Assembly: GCA_903837355.1 (NCBI GenBank)
Contig: CAILUI010000430.1
Location: 1 to 33,688 of the forward strand
Origin: an uncultured Victivallales bacterium
GTDB lineage: Bacteria > Verrucomicrobiota > Lentisphaeria > Oligosphaerales > JAFGRS01
Direction of reading: 5' to 3'
Length of the DNA: 33,688 bases
A model generated the notes under the pieces. That model did not search any database and was not told the DNA's origin. It saw nothing but the letters and a program-made list of their open reading frames with translations. A program made the position numbers and the translations under genes. Shown piece by piece: positions 15,074-23,545 of the stretch (position 1 is the stretch's first letter; the number at the start of each line of letters is the position of its first letter).

Positions 15074-16594
15074 ATGACGGGAGCGCTTAGTCGCCTCCAG
15101 GCAGCCTTCGTCGAGCGGGCGCGGCCGTTGGTTCCCTTTGCGGTACTGCTGCTGATGCTGTCGGCCATGGTTCTGGCGCCGTTGATGGCGATCGGCAAGG
15201 GTTACCGGCCGATGGACGACGCCCTCCGGCATTGCGGGAAGGCCCTGTCGGGGCGTCCCTGGACGGAGATCCTGGTTCTCGGTCCGGCCTACACCCTAGA
15301 TCACCATCAGGGGTGGCATGTGTTGCTCGAGGCCCTGCACGGGGTGGGCTTCACGGCGCCAGGCTTGCTGACCTTCTCGGTGGTAGGGCTGTTTCTGGTG
15401 GCCTTGGCGCTGCCGCTCCTGCTGCTGCCGCGGGCGGAGTACTGGTTGGCGGCCCTGGCCGTGTTGCTCTTTGTCTGGCCGGACGCCAGTGCACGCTTCC
15501 TGCTCGGCCGTCCGTATCTGATCCAGACGGCGGTGACGCTGCTGATCTGCCTACGCTGGGAGGATTTCGAGCGCCCGCGCCTACCTTGGGGTCTGGCCTG
15601 GACGCTGTTGCTGCTGACCGCCTGGTCTGCCTGGTGCCGGAGCACCTGGTATCTGTACCCCTTGCCGCCGTTGTTTCTGTGGTTGGCCGGGCGGCGCCGC
15701 AGCGGCTGGTTGACGCTGGGCATCTGTATGGCGGGGGTGCTGATCGGTGCCTGTCTGACCGGGCACCCGTGGGGTTACTTCAGAGAGAGCACGCAGCATC
15801 TGCTGGACGCCACCCAGCGCGGCGTGCCCTCGTGGCTGCTGGTGACCGAGTTCCAGCCGCGCGCTCCCGGTCTGCAGGGCATCATGCTGGTCGGGGGGCT
15901 GCTGCTCTGGCGCGGCGTCAAGGGCCTGCCGCTGCGCGCGGCGGTAGTGGACCCCAGTTTCTTCCTGCTGTTGGGATCAGCCCTGCTCGGCTTCCATTCC
16001 GTGCGTTTCGCCCTGGACTTCGGGATGCCCGCACTGCTGGCCTGGATGACGCGGCAGATCGAGGTCCTGGCCGGTTCAGCGCCCGCCCTGCGGGATGAGC
16101 GCGGTTGGCCGCGGCTAGGCTTGGCCCTGGGGGCGGCTCTGGTCTTCGGCGCTTCGGCTACCGCCGACCTGGGCGCGCGCTACTCGTCAGGCATCGACGT
16201 CAAGACCCTGCGCGCCGAGACCGACGGCGAGTGGCTGCCCGGGGCTGGCGGCATCCTCTACAGCACCAGCATGCGGATCTTCTTCGATACCTTCTACGAG
16301 AACCCCAAGGCGCCCTGGCGCTATGTGCTCGGCTTCGAGCCGGGGATGATGACCGCCGCCAACCGCGAGGTCTACGAGGGCATTGCGCAGTCCGACAACG
16401 ACGCCCGTTTCTACCGGCCCTGGGTGCGGGCGATGCGTCCGGAGGACCGGCTGATCCTCGAGGCGGGTAAGGAGTCCCCGTCGGTGCCGGGCTTGGAGTG
16501 GCACAACGTCCGGGGCGGGCTCTGGAGCGGGCGCCTGCCCGCCGCGCCGCCGACGCCGGCGGAGGGCAGTGCCGAGGTGGACCCGGGCGACTGA
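15074..16594 (+). CDS. Polytopic membrane protein of unknown function, possibly GT-C-like
   Basis: 506 residues. AGGAG lies 6-7 nt before the ATG, a clear ribosome binding site. One hydrophobic helix (about 19-40) is followed by an extracytoplasmic loop with YRPMDDALRH and YTLDHHQGWH. A run of about eight further helices reaches residue 370, and a soluble C-terminal domain of about 130 residues ends in a Pro/Ala-rich tail. An Asp-Asp pair in the first external loop before many helices is the arrangement seen in GT-C glycosyltransferases, but I do not recognise the family. It is the only plus-strand gene within the pilus region and is convergent with the sigma-54 activator. A link to the pilus is suggested only by location. 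Confidence 0.8.
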   Translation: MTGALSRLQAAFVERARPLVPFAVLLLMLSAMVLAPLMAIGKGYRPMDDALRHCGKALSGRPWTEILVLGPAYTLDHHQGWHVLLEALHGVGFTAPGLLTFSVVGLFLVALALPLLLLPRAEYWLAALAVLLFVWPDASARFLLGRPYLIQTAVTLLICLRWEDFERPRLPWGLAWTLLLLTAWSAWCRSTWYLYPLPPLFLWLAGRRRSGWLTLGICMAGVLIGACLTGHPWGYFRESTQHLLDATQRGVPSWLLVTEFQPRAPGLQGIMLVGGLLLWRGVKGLPLRAAVVDPSFFLLLGSALLGFHSVRFALDFGMPALLAWMTRQIEVLAGSAPALRDERGWPRLGLALGAALVFGASATADLGARYSSGIDVKTLRAETDGEWLPGAGGILYSTSMRIFFDTFYENPKAPWRYVLGFEPGMMTAANREVYEGIAQSDNDARFYRPWVRAMRPEDRLILEAGKESPSVPGLEWHNVRGGLWSGRLPAAPPTPAEGSAEVDPGD

Positions 16595-16616
16595 GGTTGA
16601 GTATCACCCGACGGCA

Positions 16617-16634
16617 TCCTGCTGGCCAGCAGGA
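16617..16634. repeat. Palindrome TCCTGCTGGCCAGCAGGA between convergent genes
   Basis: An 18-bp perfect palindrome, identical to the centre of the 115-bp repeats at 14786 and 14901, fills most of the 45-bp gap between two convergent genes. In RNA it can form a 7-bp stem with a GGCC loop on either strand, so it could end transcription from both sides. There is no U-tract. Confidence 0.7.
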
Positions 16635-16639
16635 CGCCG

Positions 16640-18088
16640 CTACTCCTGACCCGCCGCGCGGTAGCGCGAGACGTCGATATCGTACTTCTTGACGCGGTTC
16701 CAGAGGCTGCGTTCCTTGATCCCCAGCAGGCGAGCCGCCTCGACCTGCAGGCCAGCGGCGCGCCCGAGGGCGGAATGCAGCAGCCGTTTCTCAGTGGACT
16801 CGAGGTAGTCGTCCAAGGTGACGCCAGCGGGGAAGAGGCCCGCCTCGGAACCGGGCGCCACCTCGCCTTCCGGTTGGGGCTCAGGCCGGAGGATGTCGGC
16901 GGCCGGCCCGCCGTCGTTGAGCATCGCCTCATCGACCAGGGCGCGCAGCTCGGCGCTCAGCGGGGTCGCCGTGCTTGGGCTGGGGGCGAGTCGCGGCGGC
17001 AGGTGCTCGGGGCGTACCTCACTATCCGCCAGCAGCACGGCTGACTCGATGGCATTCTGCAATTCGCGCACGTTGCCGGGCCAGTCATGGCAGACGAGGA
17101 GCGCCAACGCCTCACGGGAAATGGCCACCGGCTGGCCCGCGGCATTACGCAGGAAGGTCCGAGTCAGGAGCGGGATGTCCTCGCGCCGTTCGCGGAGGGG
17201 CGGCAGGCGGATCTGCAGGACACTGATACGGAAGAAGAGGTCCTCGCGGAAGTGCCGCGTCGCCACCAGGGCGCGCAGGTCACGATGGGTGGCCGCGATG
17301 GCGCGTACGTCAACCGGGAAGGTGGAGTTGCCACCGACCCGCTGGATGCAGCGCTCCTGCAGGACACGCAGCAGCTTTGCCTGCATCTCCAGCGGCATGT
17401 CGCCAATCTCATCGAGGAATACCGTTCCTCCCGCCGCCGCCTCGAATAGGCCTTGGCGCTGGACCAGGGCACCCGTGAACGCACCCTTCTCATGACCAAA
17501 GAGTTCGCTTTCCAGGAGCGTGGCGGGCATGGCGGCGCAGTTGACTGCCACAAAGGGCCGTTCGGCGCGCGGGCTGTTGGCGTGCAGGCCTCGTGCCACC
17601 AACTCCTTGCCGGTGCCACTCTCGCCCTGGATCAGCACCGTGGTGTTGCTCGGCGCGGCCCGCTGCAGGACCGAGAGCAGTCGGCGCATGGCCAGCGAGC
17701 GGCAGATGATCAGCGGGAAAAGGCGCTGGGCCTCTCCCGTGGGCAGGGCTCGGCCGATGCGGGCACAGATGTCCTCGACCTCGTCAAGGACGTTGGCTTG
17801 GGAGTGCATCGATCGGGGTGGGGTGCTGCTGGGCAACGGCACTCCGGCGTCCTCGGCCGCCGCAATGAGCTGGCGCACGGGGTGCAGTAAGCGGTAGACC
17901 AGCCAGAAGACGAAGGCCGCGTTGGCGAGGGCGGTAACCCAGGCCAACGGCGCCAGCAGGCGTCCATAGGTGAGAGACTGCGGGTCGAGCGTGGCAGCGC
18001 TGCGGTTCAGCACGATGGCCAGCACCACGAAGCCGCCACTGACGCCGGCCACCAGCCATGCCAGACTGCGTCCGAAGGAGTGCCGCAT
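16640..18088 (-). CDS. Membrane-anchored sigma-54-dependent transcriptional activator (AAA+ / Fis-type HTH)
   Basis: 482 residues. Two predicted transmembrane helices (about 11-27 and 44-65) replace the usual receiver domain, followed by a HAMP-like linker (VYRLLHPVRQLIAAAED). The AAA+ domain has Walker A GESGTGKE (155-162), the sigma-54 contact loop GAFTGA (202-207), Walker B GTVFLDEIGD (221-230), and sensor/arginine region HFREDLFFRISV and WPGNVRELQNAIE. A Fis-type helix-turn-helix ends the protein (EAARLLGIKERSLWNRVKKYDI). All residues needed to remodel sigma-54 polymerase appear present. The ATG directly abuts the GspF stop, so it is made with the assembly machine. With almost no extracytoplasmic domain, its signal may be membrane state or a partner protein, possibly the pilus platform. 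Confidence 0.9.
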   Translation of the reverse strand: MRHSFGRSLAWLVAGVSGGFVVLAIVLNRSAATLDPQSLTYGRLLAPLAWVTALANAAFVFWLVYRLLHPVRQLIAAAEDAGVPLPSSTPPRSMHSQANVLDEVEDICARIGRALPTGEAQRLFPLIICRSLAMRRLLSVLQRAAPSNTTVLIQGESGTGKELVARGLHANSPRAERPFVAVNCAAMPATLLESELFGHEKGAFTGALVQRQGLFEAAAGGTVFLDEIGDMPLEMQAKLLRVLQERCIQRVGGNSTFPVDVRAIAATHRDLRALVATRHFREDLFFRISVLQIRLPPLRERREDIPLLTRTFLRNAAGQPVAISREALALLVCHDWPGNVRELQNAIESAVLLADSEVRPEHLPPRLAPSPSTATPLSAELRALVDEAMLNDGGPAADILRPEPQPEGEVAPGSEAGLFPAGVTLDDYLESTEKRLLHSALGRAAGLQVEAARLLGIKERSLWNRVKKYDIDVSRYRAAGQE

Positions 18089-19309
18089 TCACTTCACAAT
18101 CTTGTAGAGATCCCACATCGGCAGGAACACCGCCAGCGCGAAGAAAAGGACGACGGCGGCCAGCCCGACGGTCAGAATCGGGACGAGCGCATCGGACAGC
18201 CCCTTGGTGGCGTACTCTACCTCCGCATCATAGTGCGCCGCCACTTCGCGCAGCATCTCATCCAGGGCGCCCGACTCCTCGCCGATGGCGATCATGTTGG
18301 TGACCATGGCCGGGAACTGGCGCGATGAGCGCAGGGGTCCGGCGATGCCCTGGCCCTCGACCAGCAGATCGCTGATACGGTCGAACTCGCGCCCGATGGC
18401 CTCGTTGCCGAGGGTGGCGCGCAGGATGACCATGGTGTCCAGGATACCGACGCCGCTGGACTGCAGGATGGCGAAGATGCTGGCGAACCGGGACATCACG
18501 GCCCGGCGGATCAGGGAGCCGAAGACGGGCAGGCGCAGCACCAGGGCGTCGCGGGCGTAGCGCCCCTGGGGTGTCTTGAGCACGAGGCGCAGGCCCGCGA
18601 TGGCACCCCCGGTCGCGAGCAGCAGCAGAGGCCAGGTGCTGACCAGGAAGTGGTGCAGCGCCAGGCAGATCCGGGTGGGCAGCGGCAGGATGACGTTGCC
18701 CTGTTCGAAGAGAGCCGCGAACTTGGGGATGACGAAGGTCAGGAGGACGAAGAAGGCCATTACCAGCATGGCGACGACGATGAGCGGGTAGCGGCAGGCG
18801 GTCGCGACGTCCGCGCGGATGCGCTCTTCGTGTTCCAGGATGTAGATCAGGCGATTGAGGACGGCCGGCAGGGCTCCCGAGGTCTCACCCGCGTTGACCA
18901 TGGTTACGTACAAGGGCGGGAAGACACTGCGATGCCGGCCGAAGGCCCCGTGCAGCGTCTCGCCCGCCTGCACGCGTGTGCTGATGTCATGGATCACATT
19001 GCGCAGGCGTGGGTTGTCCGTCTGCTCCTCGAGCACCGTCAACATGCGCAGTACGGGCATCCCGGCCCGCATCATGGTGGCCAGTTGCTTGGTGAAGAGG
19101 ATCAGGTCGCGCGACCGGATCGGCGAGAAGCGAGTGAGCAGGGTTCCGAACGACGGGATCGAGAAGGAGCGGCCGGCGGCGCGGATCTCAATGGGCGTTA
19201 CGCCACGTCCGAGCAGCGCCTCGCCAGCGAGCTCGGCGGTGGCCGCCTCGACCGTGCCGGCATCGGGTCGACCCTTAGCGGTGACCGCAGTATAGGCGAA
19301 TATCGGCAT
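18089..19309 (-). CDS. gspF: T2SS/T4P inner-membrane platform protein GspF/PilC
   Basis: About 406 residues from the ATG at 19309 (MPIFAYTAVTAKG, the family's typical start); the frame upstream to 19420 adds an unconserved leader that overlaps the ATPase gene. It has the two-repeat T2SSF architecture: FTKQLATMMRAGMPVL then FPPLYVTMVNAGETSGALP in the first half, and RFASIFAILQSSGVGIL then FPAMVTNMIAIGEESGALD in the second. Three membrane helices lie near 168-190, 215-237 and 375-397. The protein couples the cytoplasmic ATPase to pilus assembly and disassembly in the inner membrane. It follows the ATPase gene by 40 nt. Whether it belongs to a T4P or a T2SS is decided by context; PilT nearby favours T4P (PilC). 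Confidence 0.93.
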   Translation of the reverse strand: MPIFAYTAVTAKGRPDAGTVEAATAELAGEALLGRGVTPIEIRAAGRSFSIPSFGTLLTRFSPIRSRDLILFTKQLATMMRAGMPVLRMLTVLEEQTDNPRLRNVIHDISTRVQAGETLHGAFGRHRSVFPPLYVTMVNAGETSGALPAVLNRLIYILEHEERIRADVATACRYPLIVVAMLVMAFFVLLTFVIPKFAALFEQGNVILPLPTRICLALHHFLVSTWPLLLLATGGAIAGLRLVLKTPQGRYARDALVLRLPVFGSLIRRAVMSRFASIFAILQSSGVGILDTMVILRATLGNEAIGREFDRISDLLVEGQGIAGPLRSSRQFPAMVTNMIAIGEESGALDEMLREVAAHYDAEVEYATKGLSDALVPILTVGLAAVVLFFALAVFLPMWDLYKIVK

Positions 19310-19349
19310 GAGCCACTGCTTCCATCCTACGGGGCCGCCGCCGCGCCCC

Positions 19350-21053
19350 TCAGAGCATGACGGCCGACAGGGCTTCCTCAGCGGTCGTTTGACCCTGGGC
19401 CACTTTTCGGCCCGCGTCACGGGCCAGGTTGGACAGCAGCCCGCGTTGGGTGGCTACCCGAGTCAACTCCAGGGCCGGCGTTCCCTGGGCGATCAGCCGG
19501 CGCAGTTCATCATCGAGGCGCAGGAACTCATAGAGGCCAGCCCGCCCCAGGTAGCCGGTGTCGAGACAGACATTGCAGCCGCGCCCGCGACGGCAACCCC
19601 CGGCCGTCGCCGCCGAGAGTCCCAGGCTGGCGAGCACGGCGGCGTCCGGCGGTGGCGTCGGCGCGCCGCAGTCCCGACAGACCCGCCGCACCAGGCGCTG
19701 ACTGATGGCCAGCACCATGACCGAGCTGACCAGGAACGGCGGGACGCCCATATCGACCAGGCGCGCCACGGCCCCCACCGCATCGTTGGTGTGGACGGTA
19801 CTGAGGACCAAGTGCCCGGTTTGCGCGGCCTGCACCGCGATGGCAGCCGTTTCGGCGTCACGGATCTCGCCGACCATGATCACATCGGGGTCCTGGCGCA
19901 ACATAGCGCGCAGGCCGTGGGCAAAGCTCATCCCGGCGCGATGGTTGATCTGCACTTGCTGGACGCGCGGCACGCGGTACTCCACGGGGTCTTCGAGGGT
20001 CATGATGTTGCTCTCGGTCGCATTCAACTGGCGCAACATGGTCGACAGCGTTGTGCTCTTGCCGCTGCCGGTCGGTCCGCAGGCCAGGATCATGCCCCAC
20101 GGACGCGCCAGAGCCGCGTTGATGACGGCCTCGTCTTCGGGACTGATGCCCAGGCTCTCAAAGGTCTGGGGACCACGGTCGGAGGCCAGAACGCGCAGTA
20201 CCAGGTTCTCGCCGTACAGCGTCGGCACACTCGAGACGCGCAGGTTGAAATCGCGCCCGTCCAGGCGCGCCGTGAAGCGGCCGTCCTGCGGCACGCGTGC
20301 GGTGGCGATATCCATGTGCGCCAGCAGCTTCAGGCGCGAGACGATGGGCAGGAACATGGCTCGCGGCGGCGAGGGCATGTCGCGCAGGCGTCCGTCGATA
20401 CGGAAGCGAATGCGGATGAACTCGACGTCGGGGTTGATATGGATATCGCTGGCCCGGAGGCGGATGGCCTGGCTGATGAGCCAGTTGACCATGCGAATGA
20501 CCGGCGCGCCGGTGGCCGCGTCGGTCACCGTCTCACTGAGCACCTCATGGACGCGGTCCTCGTCATCCTCGGCCAGGACCTCCGGGGTCTCGAAGGTCTC
20601 CAGCATCTCGTTGAACTGCCCGGATGAACCGTAGAGTCCGCCCGTCAGTTGTGCCAGCTCGGTTTCGCTGCAAATGACCGGTTCCACCTCCAGCCCCGTA
20701 TCCCGTTCGACCTGGTCGATGGCGGCGACGTCGGTGGGGTTCGGCATGGCCACCAGAAGCAGGTTCTGCTGCTGCCGCAGGGGGACCAGTTGGAGCTGCT
20801 GCGCCAGGCGGGGCGAGACCACCTCCGCCAGGGTCGGGTCCAGCGGGTAGCGGTCCGGCGCGTAGCGGTCGATGTCAAGCTGGCGGCCAAGGCATTCGAG
20901 GAGCTGCTCTTCGGTGACGACACCGGTACTGACCAGGAGACGCCCGAGCTTCTCGCGGGTGCCCTTCTGACCGGCGACGGCCGCATCGAGCTGTTCGCGC
21001 GTGATGAGGCCATCATCGACGAGGATGTCCCCAATGCGTTTCCGCTGGATCAC
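19350..21053 (-). CDS. T4P/T2SS assembly ATPase PilB/GspE
   Basis: About 567 residues from the GTG at 21053. AGGAG lies 8 nt upstream, and the GTGA overlap with the secretin stop indicates coupling; the frame continuing to 21230 is not needed. The N-terminal MshEN/T2SSE_N-like domain has RIGDILVDDGLITREQLDAA and TGVVTEEQLLECLGRQLD. The ATPase core has Walker A GPTGSGKST (near 325), the Asp box (TLEDPVEYRVP), Walker B (DPDVIMVGEIRDAETA) and the His box (GHLVLSTVHTNDA). A zinc-type tetracysteine follows: CRDC, then CRRGRGCNVC, with LDTGYLGRAGLYEF. The Cys motif and N-terminal domain mark an extension ATPase (PilB/GspE), not PilT. It powers pilin addition at the inner membrane. Confidence 0.94.
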   Translation of the reverse strand: MIQRKRIGDILVDDGLITREQLDAAVAGQKGTREKLGRLLVSTGVVTEEQLLECLGRQLDIDRYAPDRYPLDPTLAEVVSPRLAQQLQLVPLRQQQNLLLVAMPNPTDVAAIDQVERDTGLEVEPVICSETELAQLTGGLYGSSGQFNEMLETFETPEVLAEDDEDRVHEVLSETVTDAATGAPVIRMVNWLISQAIRLRASDIHINPDVEFIRIRFRIDGRLRDMPSPPRAMFLPIVSRLKLLAHMDIATARVPQDGRFTARLDGRDFNLRVSSVPTLYGENLVLRVLASDRGPQTFESLGISPEDEAVINAALARPWGMILACGPTGSGKSTTLSTMLRQLNATESNIMTLEDPVEYRVPRVQQVQINHRAGMSFAHGLRAMLRQDPDVIMVGEIRDAETAAIAVQAAQTGHLVLSTVHTNDAVGAVARLVDMGVPPFLVSSVMVLAISQRLVRRVCRDCGAPTPPPDAAVLASLGLSAATAGGCRRGRGCNVCLDTGYLGRAGLYEFLRLDDELRRLIAQGTPALELTRVATQRGLLSNLARDAGRKVAQGQTTAEEALSAVML

Positions 21054-22861
21054 GGTCCAGGCTCCTGGCTTGGCGGTGCGGGGGCAACCGGCGGCTCTCC
21101 TGCCGCCGGCGGGAGCGCGGGCGCCGAGGTCAAGGCCCCGGCCTTGTCGAGGATGTAGGGGGTGATGAAGATCAGCATCTCCTCGTGGCGCTCCATCTTG
21201 CTCTTCGAACGGAACAGCGCCCCGATCCAAGGGATATCCATCAGCCAGGGGATACCCTCACGGGCGTCGCTGCCATAGCTCTTGGACAGGCCGCCGATGA
21301 CCGTTGTTTCACCACTGTAGAGCACCACATTGGTCTGCGCCGAACGCGTCGTTATCGCGGGCTCCTTGGTGATCCCGGAGTCGACACGGCTGTAGTCGGG
21401 TTCGTCGTTGCTGGCCGTGATGCTCATGCGCACCATGCCGCCGGCGATGACGTGGGGTTTGACCTTCAACTCGAGGAGGACTTCCTTGAACTCGATTTCG
21501 TTGCCCTGGTCCGCGGAGTAGCTCGTGTAGGGGATCTCGTACCCGCTTTTCAGCACGGCTTCCTGGTTCTCGATCGTCGTGATCGAGGGGGTTGCGATGA
21601 CCTGTGCCTTACCTGCCGTCTCGAGGGCACTAAGCTGAGTGGTCAGGAGCAGGCTGCCGAGCGCCTGGTACCCATAGCCGAACTGCAGCCCGGAGGCGGC
21701 GGCCGCCGTCGTGGCTGCGGTCGTTCCGGTGCCGGTGCTCGTGCCCGTGCTGGTCCCGGTGCCCGTACCCGTGCCGGTGCCGGTGGTGGAGCTGGTCGCG
21801 CCGCCACTCGGGAAGTTCCCGGTGAAGGCGTTGGTTGGGTTGATCGCTTTGTCGATAGTGGTGCCGGTGACGCCGGTACTGTTGGCGCCGGGATAGAAGA
21901 AGGAGCGGCCATTGGCGTAGAGCGCCCCCCACTGCACGCCCAGTTGCCGCGCGGTCTGCCGGTTGGCGAGGACGATCCGGGCCTCGATCAGAACCTGCTG
22001 CCGTGAGCAGTCAAGGGTCTCCACCAGACGACGGATCTTCTCGACATCGGAACGTACGGCGTGCACGATGATGGTGTTGTTCTCCGCGTCGGCGACGACC
22101 TCGCCCCGCGGCAGTTCGCGCGGGGCTTCCCCGGCGGCGGCGTAGGTCACCCCGCTCTTGGTGAGGACCGTGGCGAGCACCGTCTGCAGCTTGGTGGCGT
22201 CGGCGTAGTGGAGGGCGATCGTGTCGAGGATCAGCGCTTCCGTCTGTACCTTCTGGTGCTCCAGAGCCAGCCTGTCCTTCTCCGCCGTCTCGATCTTCAG
22301 GGCCTCCTGCATCTCCTCGACGGTGACCACGCGCAGGATGTCGCCGGACCAGGAGTGGTGCAGGCCCAGGTTCTGCAGCAATCCGGTGAAGGCCTCGTCC
22401 CAAGCGGAGTCGCGCAGTTCCACGCTCACCGTACCGACCACCTTGGCACCGACCAGCAGGTTAAGATTGGCGCTGCGCGCCAGCGCCTGCAGGACCTCGC
22501 GGACGGGCGCATCGCGCATGACCAGCGTAATGGCCTGTTTGGGGAGGGGGCGCTCCGGCAGCGGTTCCAGGCTGAGCGGCGCGGGTGCGGTGGCGGCGGG
22601 GTCGTCCGGCAGGAGCGGCCCTTCGCGCTGCAGAGCCCCCGGCGCCCGTGCGTGGGCCTCGGTTGCCCGGTTCTGCCAGTACTCCGTGAAGGCCGGGTCG
22701 CTGACCGGAGGGGGAACGTCCTTAGTCGCCTTGGCGGGATCGGCGTTCGCTGCCTTCCTGGGCGTCGGCTTCGAGACGCAGGACAGGCCCAGGCACAGCG
22801 CCAGGAGGGCAGCCAGCATCACGCCGCCCGATCGCATCGCGGCAGGACCTCGGTTGTGCAT
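21050..22861 (-). CDS. Secretin lipoprotein, PilQ/GspD family
   Basis: 603 residues. The signal peptide ends in a lipobox (LGLSC, Cys28), so the protein is predicted to be a lipoprotein, unlike many PilQ proteins. A short-domain region (about 110-175: ITLVMRDAPVREVLQALARSA, then SVELRDSAWDEAFTGLL) matches the secretin/STN-type N0 domain. An N1-like domain with a central ADAENNTIIVHA strand follows. The secretin core has VLIEARIVL, QVIATPSITTIENQEA and GETTVIGGLSKSYGSD, then IPWLMDIPWIGALFRS and LIFITPYIL. No AMIN domains are visible, so the N-terminus is shorter than in typical PilQ. An insert at about residues 354-383 is almost only Thr/Gly/Ser. It forms the outer-membrane channel for the pilus. 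The start at 22861 has a weak ribosome binding site; the ATG at 22837 is possible. Confidence 0.92.
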   Translation of the reverse strand: MHNRGPAAMRSGGVMLAALLALCLGLSCVSKPTPRKAANADPAKATKDVPPPVSDPAFTEYWQNRATEAHARAPGALQREGPLLPDDPAATAPAPLSLEPLPERPLPKQAITLVMRDAPVREVLQALARSANLNLLVGAKVVGTVSVELRDSAWDEAFTGLLQNLGLHHSWSGDILRVVTVEEMQEALKIETAEKDRLALEHQKVQTEALILDTIALHYADATKLQTVLATVLTKSGVTYAAAGEAPRELPRGEVVADAENNTIIVHAVRSDVEKIRRLVETLDCSRQQVLIEARIVLANRQTARQLGVQWGALYANGRSFFYPGANSTGVTGTTIDKAINPTNAFTGNFPSGGATSSTTGTGTGTGTGTSTGTSTGTGTTAATTAAAASGLQFGYGYQALGSLLLTTQLSALETAGKAQVIATPSITTIENQEAVLKSGYEIPYTSYSADQGNEIEFKEVLLELKVKPHVIAGGMVRMSITASNDEPDYSRVDSGITKEPAITTRSAQTNVVLYSGETTVIGGLSKSYGSDAREGIPWLMDIPWIGALFRSKSKMERHEEMLIFITPYILDKAGALTSAPALPPAAGEPPVAPAPPSQEPGP

Positions 22862-22889
22862 ACGTTCACCGTCCGTAACCTGAGCGGGG

Positions 22890-23522
22890 TTAGGGCTTAT
22901 CGTTCGGAGTCGTTGCGGGACGTTCCCGCAGCGTCGCCTGCAACATGGGTACCTGCACCGTGGTGGCGGTCACGCGATCATCGATCGTAACGCTTTCAGG
23001 AGTGACCGTCTGCAGCACGCAGTCAGCGAGGCCATCAAGGCGGTCACCGACCGCGTAGACCGCGCCGTTGATGACGGCGAACATCCGGTCCGCTGAACAG
23101 ACGTAGCCTGTGTAACTAAAGCGCCGCTGCCGCTCCGCGACCCGCAGCCGTTCCTGCTCTGCGACGGCCTTGCGGCTGGCTTCAGCCTCCTGCGCCGCGG
23201 TCTGTGACGCCTGCTGCTGTTGCTGACGGGCGGCCTCACGGGCCATGAGTTCGCTCGGCAGTGGTGCCCACAGGAACAGCGTGGTGCTCCATTCCTCGCC
23301 AGCGCGCACGGCAGCCAGCCGAATGAGTGGCGAGACCGTGGTGCGTCCGATCTCCTGCTGTATCTGCGCGATCTCGCGCACCATGGGCTGGGCGGGTGTG
23401 GAAGCGCTGGCCGTGGCCCCGGCGCCCGGCGCCCGTTTGGGGGCAAAGGCAAACGTGTAGACGCCATAGGCGGCGGCCACGGCGACACTGCCGAGGAGTA
23501 TAGCTTCCCGCTTCGAGAACAC
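22890..23522 (-). CDS. PilP/GspC-like inner-membrane assembly protein
   Basis: 210 residues from a GTG at 23522 with AAGGGA 7 nt upstream. One N-terminal membrane helix (about 8-26) is followed by a Pro/Ala linker, then a Gln/Ala/Glu-rich stretch (about 95-130) of coiled-coil type, then a C-terminal beta domain with FSYTGYVCSADRMFAVINGAVYAVGDRL. The 'INGxVYAVGD' strand-turn-strand resembles the homology-region fold shared by PilP and GspC, which contacts the secretin's N0 domain. Gene order (PilO-like, then this, then secretin) is exactly the pilMNOPQ order, which is the main support. Sequence similarity to PilP is weak by eye. Confidence 0.65.
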   Translation of the reverse strand: MFSKREAILLGSVAVAAAYGVYTFAFAPKRAPGAGATASASTPAQPMVREIAQIQQEIGRTTVSPLIRLAAVRAGEEWSTTLFLWAPLPSELMAREAARQQQQQASQTAAQEAEASRKAVAEQERLRVAERQRRFSYTGYVCSADRMFAVINGAVYAVGDRLDGLADCVLQTVTPESVTIDDRVTATTVQVPMLQATLRERPATTPNDKP

Positions 23523-23545
23523 CCCGTAATCCCTTATGCTCTGGG

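Noticed and set aside
14425..15198. Long minus-strand open frame through the 115-bp repeats
   Set aside because: Its translation is three copies of the repeat plus noise, it overlaps the sigma-54 promoter and the start of the plus-strand membrane protein, and it has no domain features.
15074..16594. Calling the polytopic protein a pilin oligosaccharyltransferase (PglL/O-antigen ligase type)
   Set aside because: No Wzy_C-type motif is visible; location near pilin genes alone is not enough.
21054..21230. N-terminal extension of the PilB/GspE ATPase to 21230
   Set aside because: It overlaps the secretin gene. The GTG at 21053 has an AGGAG ribosome binding site, a GTGA overlap, and starts directly at the conserved MshEN domain.
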